A DNA stretch of 7,825 nt, taken from the NCBI GenBank assembly GCA_900556715.1, contig USPM01000035.1, forward strand, positions 1 to 7,825, in the 5' to 3' direction. Both the position numbers and the translations under genes were made by a program. The DNA comes from an uncultured Megamonas sp. Its GTDB lineage: Bacteria > Bacillota_C > Negativicutes > Selenomonadales > Selenomonadaceae. Shown one piece after another: positions 7,158-7,825 of the stretch (its first letter is position 1; each line of letters opens with the position of its first letter). The notes below the pieces were generated by a model. It had not been told where the DNA came from, ran no database searches, and saw only the letters and a list, made by a program, of their open reading frames with translations.

Positions 7158-7558
7158 TATTCCGGAGCCTCCGGATTTAAAGATACAATTTTTTTTAGAA
7201 ACTCAATCTCCTGATCTTTATATGCCAGTTGCATTTCTAAATATTTTATCCGATTTTCAGCCGAAAGATATCCGTTGCAGCCCTGTGCATAGGTGTTAAG
7301 ATCTCGAAAACCATTTCCCTTTTTTACTTCATTTCCAATCATGGTTTTCAGACCATTTATTCTGGAATCCCCCAAGATATTTGGATCTATCCCAAGAGTC
7401 GAAATAATCTCACGTGGAAGCCTGCCCTTTGACAGTTCCTCCCAAAACAGTTTTTTAAATTCTGCCGAGAAATGTACAATGCTCGGTGATACATCCAGCA
7501 CATATTTGCTATTTCTCAGTGTGAGCATTTCCTGTTCTGTAAACTTTCTGTTTGCCAT
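7157..7558 (-). CDS. IS3-family OrfA, HTH and leucine-zipper transposase subunit
   Basis: OrfA of IS3 elements binds the terminal repeats and, when fused by frameshifting to OrfB, forms the active transposase. I place the start at ATG 7558 (133 residues, MANRKFTEQEM) because GGAGG (7564-7568) lies 5 nt before it; a longer reading from TTG 7570 would begin at or before the predicted transcription start and include the Shine-Dalgarno in the coding sequence. Residues about 32-75 (AEFKKLFWEEL..GRLPREIISTLGID) look like the helix-turn-helix domain typical of clostridial IS3 OrfA proteins. Residues about 98-126 (LSAENRIKYLEMQL..DQEIEFLKKI) form a probable coiled coil for dimerisation. The stop TAA (7157-7159) overlaps the orfB ATG by one base. 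An 8-A run in codons 121-124 is a likely frameshift site. Confidence 0.9.
   Translation of the reverse strand: MANRKFTEQEMLTLRNSKYVLDVSPSIVHFSAEFKKLFWEELSKGRLPREIISTLGIDPNILGDSRINGLKTMIGNEVKKGNGFRDLNTYAQGCNGYLSAENRIKYLEMQLAYKDQEIEFLKKIVSLNPEAPE
7161..7196 (-). promoter_or_regulatory. orfA/orfB frameshift and coupling signal: A-run plus hairpin
   Basis: The orfA codons CTA AAA AAA (7190-7198) contain the slippery heptamer A AAA AAA (7190-7196). A -1 slip enters the orfB frame, which is open from there to the orfB ATG (N C I F K S G G S G I then M), giving an OrfAB fusion. A 14-nt spacer follows, then a hairpin TCCGGA-GGC-TCCGGA (7161-7175), perfect 6-bp stem. Its loop and 3' stem contain GGAGG (7168-7172), the orfB Shine-Dalgarno, 10 nt before ATG 7157. 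The spacer is longer than the usual 5-9 nt of stimulatory hairpins, so the hairpin may act mainly on orfB initiation. Confidence 0.65.
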
Positions 7559-7563
7559 AATTT

Positions 7564-7568
7564 CCTCC
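7564..7568 (-). promoter_or_regulatory. orfA ribosome binding site that sets the start at ATG 7558
   Basis: GGAGG on the minus strand, 5 nt before ATG 7558. Its position favours this ATG over the in-frame TTG at 7570. Confidence 0.85.
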
Positions 7569-7579
7569 AATTCATTATT

Positions 7580-7608
7580 ATTGTAATATCAATCTGAATC
7601 GGAGTCAA
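7580..7608 (-). promoter_or_regulatory. Probable sigma-A promoter of orfA
   Basis: On the minus strand TTGACT (7603-7608) and TACAAT (7580-7585) are separated by exactly 17 bp, each one base from consensus. Transcription would begin near 7573, giving a leader of about 15 nt to ATG 7558 that contains GGAGG. The TIR-like repeat array starts about 11 bp upstream of the -35, placing transposase binding where it could affect this promoter. Confidence 0.75.
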
Positions 7609-7618
7609 AAAGCGATTT

Positions 7619-7762
7619 TGTCCAAAATGAAGGGGTTCATCAAAACCATGTCCGAAGTTAAGGGTTCCCTGTAAACTCATTGTATAGATTTAAGGGTTTT
7701 CATTAAAACTTACTGTCTAATGGTAAGGGTTTTAAAAACTCAATCTGTCCAATCTATAGGGT
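7619..7762 (+). repeat. Array of five direct TIR-like repeats, TGTYY-N7-AGGGT, ~32-bp period
   Basis: TGT-led units begin at 7619, 7649, 7681, 7714 and 7746 (intervals 30, 32, 33, 32). In each, an AGGGT-type block (AGGGG in the first) starts exactly 12 nt after the TGT: at 7631, 7661, 7693, 7726 and 7758. The third unit has TGTAT rather than TGTCC. Units 1-4 also share a trailing AAAC-like block before the next unit. The last unit is the right terminal inverted repeat itself, and the left terminal repeat carries the same core with the same offset. The array fills the non-coding space between the IS end and the orfA promoter. Likely role is multiple transposase binding sites, which is an inference. 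Confidence 0.75.
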
Positions 7763-7825
7763 ACATTTTATAATAACTGTTATATTTTGTTATTAAATTC
7801 TCCACAAGCCCTTGAAAACACTGGA
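7740..7825 (-). CDS. Possible C-terminal end of upstream gene, extended into the IS
   Basis: A frame open from the right window edge reads QCFQGLVENLITKYNSY and then continues through the IS end for ten more residues (YKMYPIDWTD) to TGA at 7740-7742. If the IS and one copy of TAAT are removed, the same frame instead stops at TAG directly after NSY, overlapping the Shine-Dalgarno of the pyruvyl transferase gene and 10 nt before its ATG. That is the tight spacing seen for every other pair in this operon, which is why I favour this frame over the two others, which stop at about 7793-7795 and 7781-7783. Only 17 native residues are visible, too few for any functional call. Confidence is limited because short open frames arise by chance. 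Confidence 0.4.
   Translation of the reverse strand, partial: QCFQGLVENLITKYNSYYKMYPIDWTD
7746..7770 (+). repeat. IS right terminal inverted repeat (orfA side)
   Basis: The plus strand reads TGTCCAATCTATAGGGTACA followed by TTTTA, and matches the left repeat at 18 of 25 positions when inverted. The strongest blocks are TGTACCCT and GGACA. It is also the outermost unit of the direct-repeat array at 7619-7762. Confidence 0.85.
7771..7774. repeat. Target site duplication TAAT, right copy
   Basis: Partner of the TAAT at 6099-6102. Collapsing the two copies restores a continuous sequence in which an upstream frame ends in TAG next to the next gene's ribosome binding site. Confidence 0.6.

Larger units (their letters stand above)
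6103..7770 (-). mobile_element. Complete IS3-family insertion sequence (orfA-orfB)
   Basis: A cut-and-paste/copy-out element with the IS3 layout: a small HTH orfA followed by an orfB carrying a DDE transposase in the -1 frame. Imperfect terminal inverted repeats bound it (6103-6127 and 7746-7770; by my alignment 18 of 25 positions match, including TAAA, TGTACCCT and GGACA). The flanking 4-bp TAAT at 6099-6102 and 7771-7774 is consistent with an IS3 target duplication. If the conventional TG...CA ends are preferred, the element is 6108-7765, but then no target duplication appears. Both reading frames and the catalytic triad are intact, so it may be active. It is more GC-rich than the adjacent glycan genes, which fits a separate origin. 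It is oriented in the same direction as the operon. The precise subgroup was not determined; the GGACA and TGTAC termini resemble those of IS150-like elements. Confidence 0.93.

Noticed and set aside
7559..7570. TTG start for orfA at 7570
   Set aside because: It would place the Shine-Dalgarno inside the coding sequence and sits about at the predicted transcription start; ATG 7558 has ideal spacing.
7293..7586. Plus-strand open frame opposite orfA
   Set aside because: It is antisense to orfA, which has a promoter, a Shine-Dalgarno and a family match.
7619..7762. CRISPR-like array, from regular ~32-bp spacing
   Set aside because: Units are degenerate, have no uniform repeat separated by unique spacers, end exactly in the IS terminal repeat, and no cas gene is present.
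6108..7765. IS ends at the conventional TG...CA positions
   Set aside because: Flanks there are AAAG and TTTT, giving no target duplication, whereas ends at 6103 and 7770 extend the inverted repeat and leave TAAT on both sides. Not fully excluded.

Overview
The window is a stretch of a surface-polysaccharide biosynthesis locus from a low-GC Firmicute, most likely a clostridial gut-type bacterium of the Lachnospiraceae kind. That placement is an inference from the AT-rich composition, the strong Gram-positive ribosome binding sites and the general character of the GlmM, WecB and flippase proteins. No rRNA or marker gene fixes it more precisely. Every gene supported here is on the minus strand, so transcription runs from the right end to the left end.

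From right to left (5' to 3' of the transcript) the layout is: a possible last few codons of an upstream gene (about 7740-7825); a complete IS3-family insertion sequence (about 6103-7770, orfA plus orfB, flanked by a candidate TAAT target duplication); a polysaccharide pyruvyl transferase family protein (4963-6087); a GT14 branching-type glycosyltransferase (4086-4970); a Wzx/MATE-like flippase (2542-4089); a GT2 glycosyltransferase (1706-2536); UDP-N-acetylglucosamine 2-epimerase wecB (577-1698); and the N-terminal 186 codons of phosphoglucosamine mutase glmM (1-558, running off the left end). The six polysaccharide genes overlap or are 5-18 nt apart, so they read as one operon with no internal terminator visible.

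The genes fit together as follows. GlmM makes glucosamine-1-phosphate, the precursor of UDP-GlcNAc. WecB converts UDP-GlcNAc to UDP-ManNAc. The GT2 and GT14 enzymes add sugars to a growing glycan. The pyruvyl transferase probably adds an acidic ketal. The flippase carries the lipid-linked unit across the membrane. No polymerase, initiating transferase or chain-length regulator lies in the window; they would have to be elsewhere in the locus.

The most interesting details are in the insertion sequence. Its upstream end carries five directly repeated copies of the terminal-repeat core TGTYY-N7-AGGGT (one with an extra G) at about 32-bp spacing, just behind a near-consensus orfA promoter. The orfA/orfB junction combines an A-run slippery site, a TAATG stop-start and a hairpin that buries the orfB Shine-Dalgarno. 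The element sits directly against the ribosome binding site of the pyruvyl transferase gene, and appears to have replaced the stop codon of the upstream gene and separated the operon from its promoter. I see no evidence of a wholly new biological system here.
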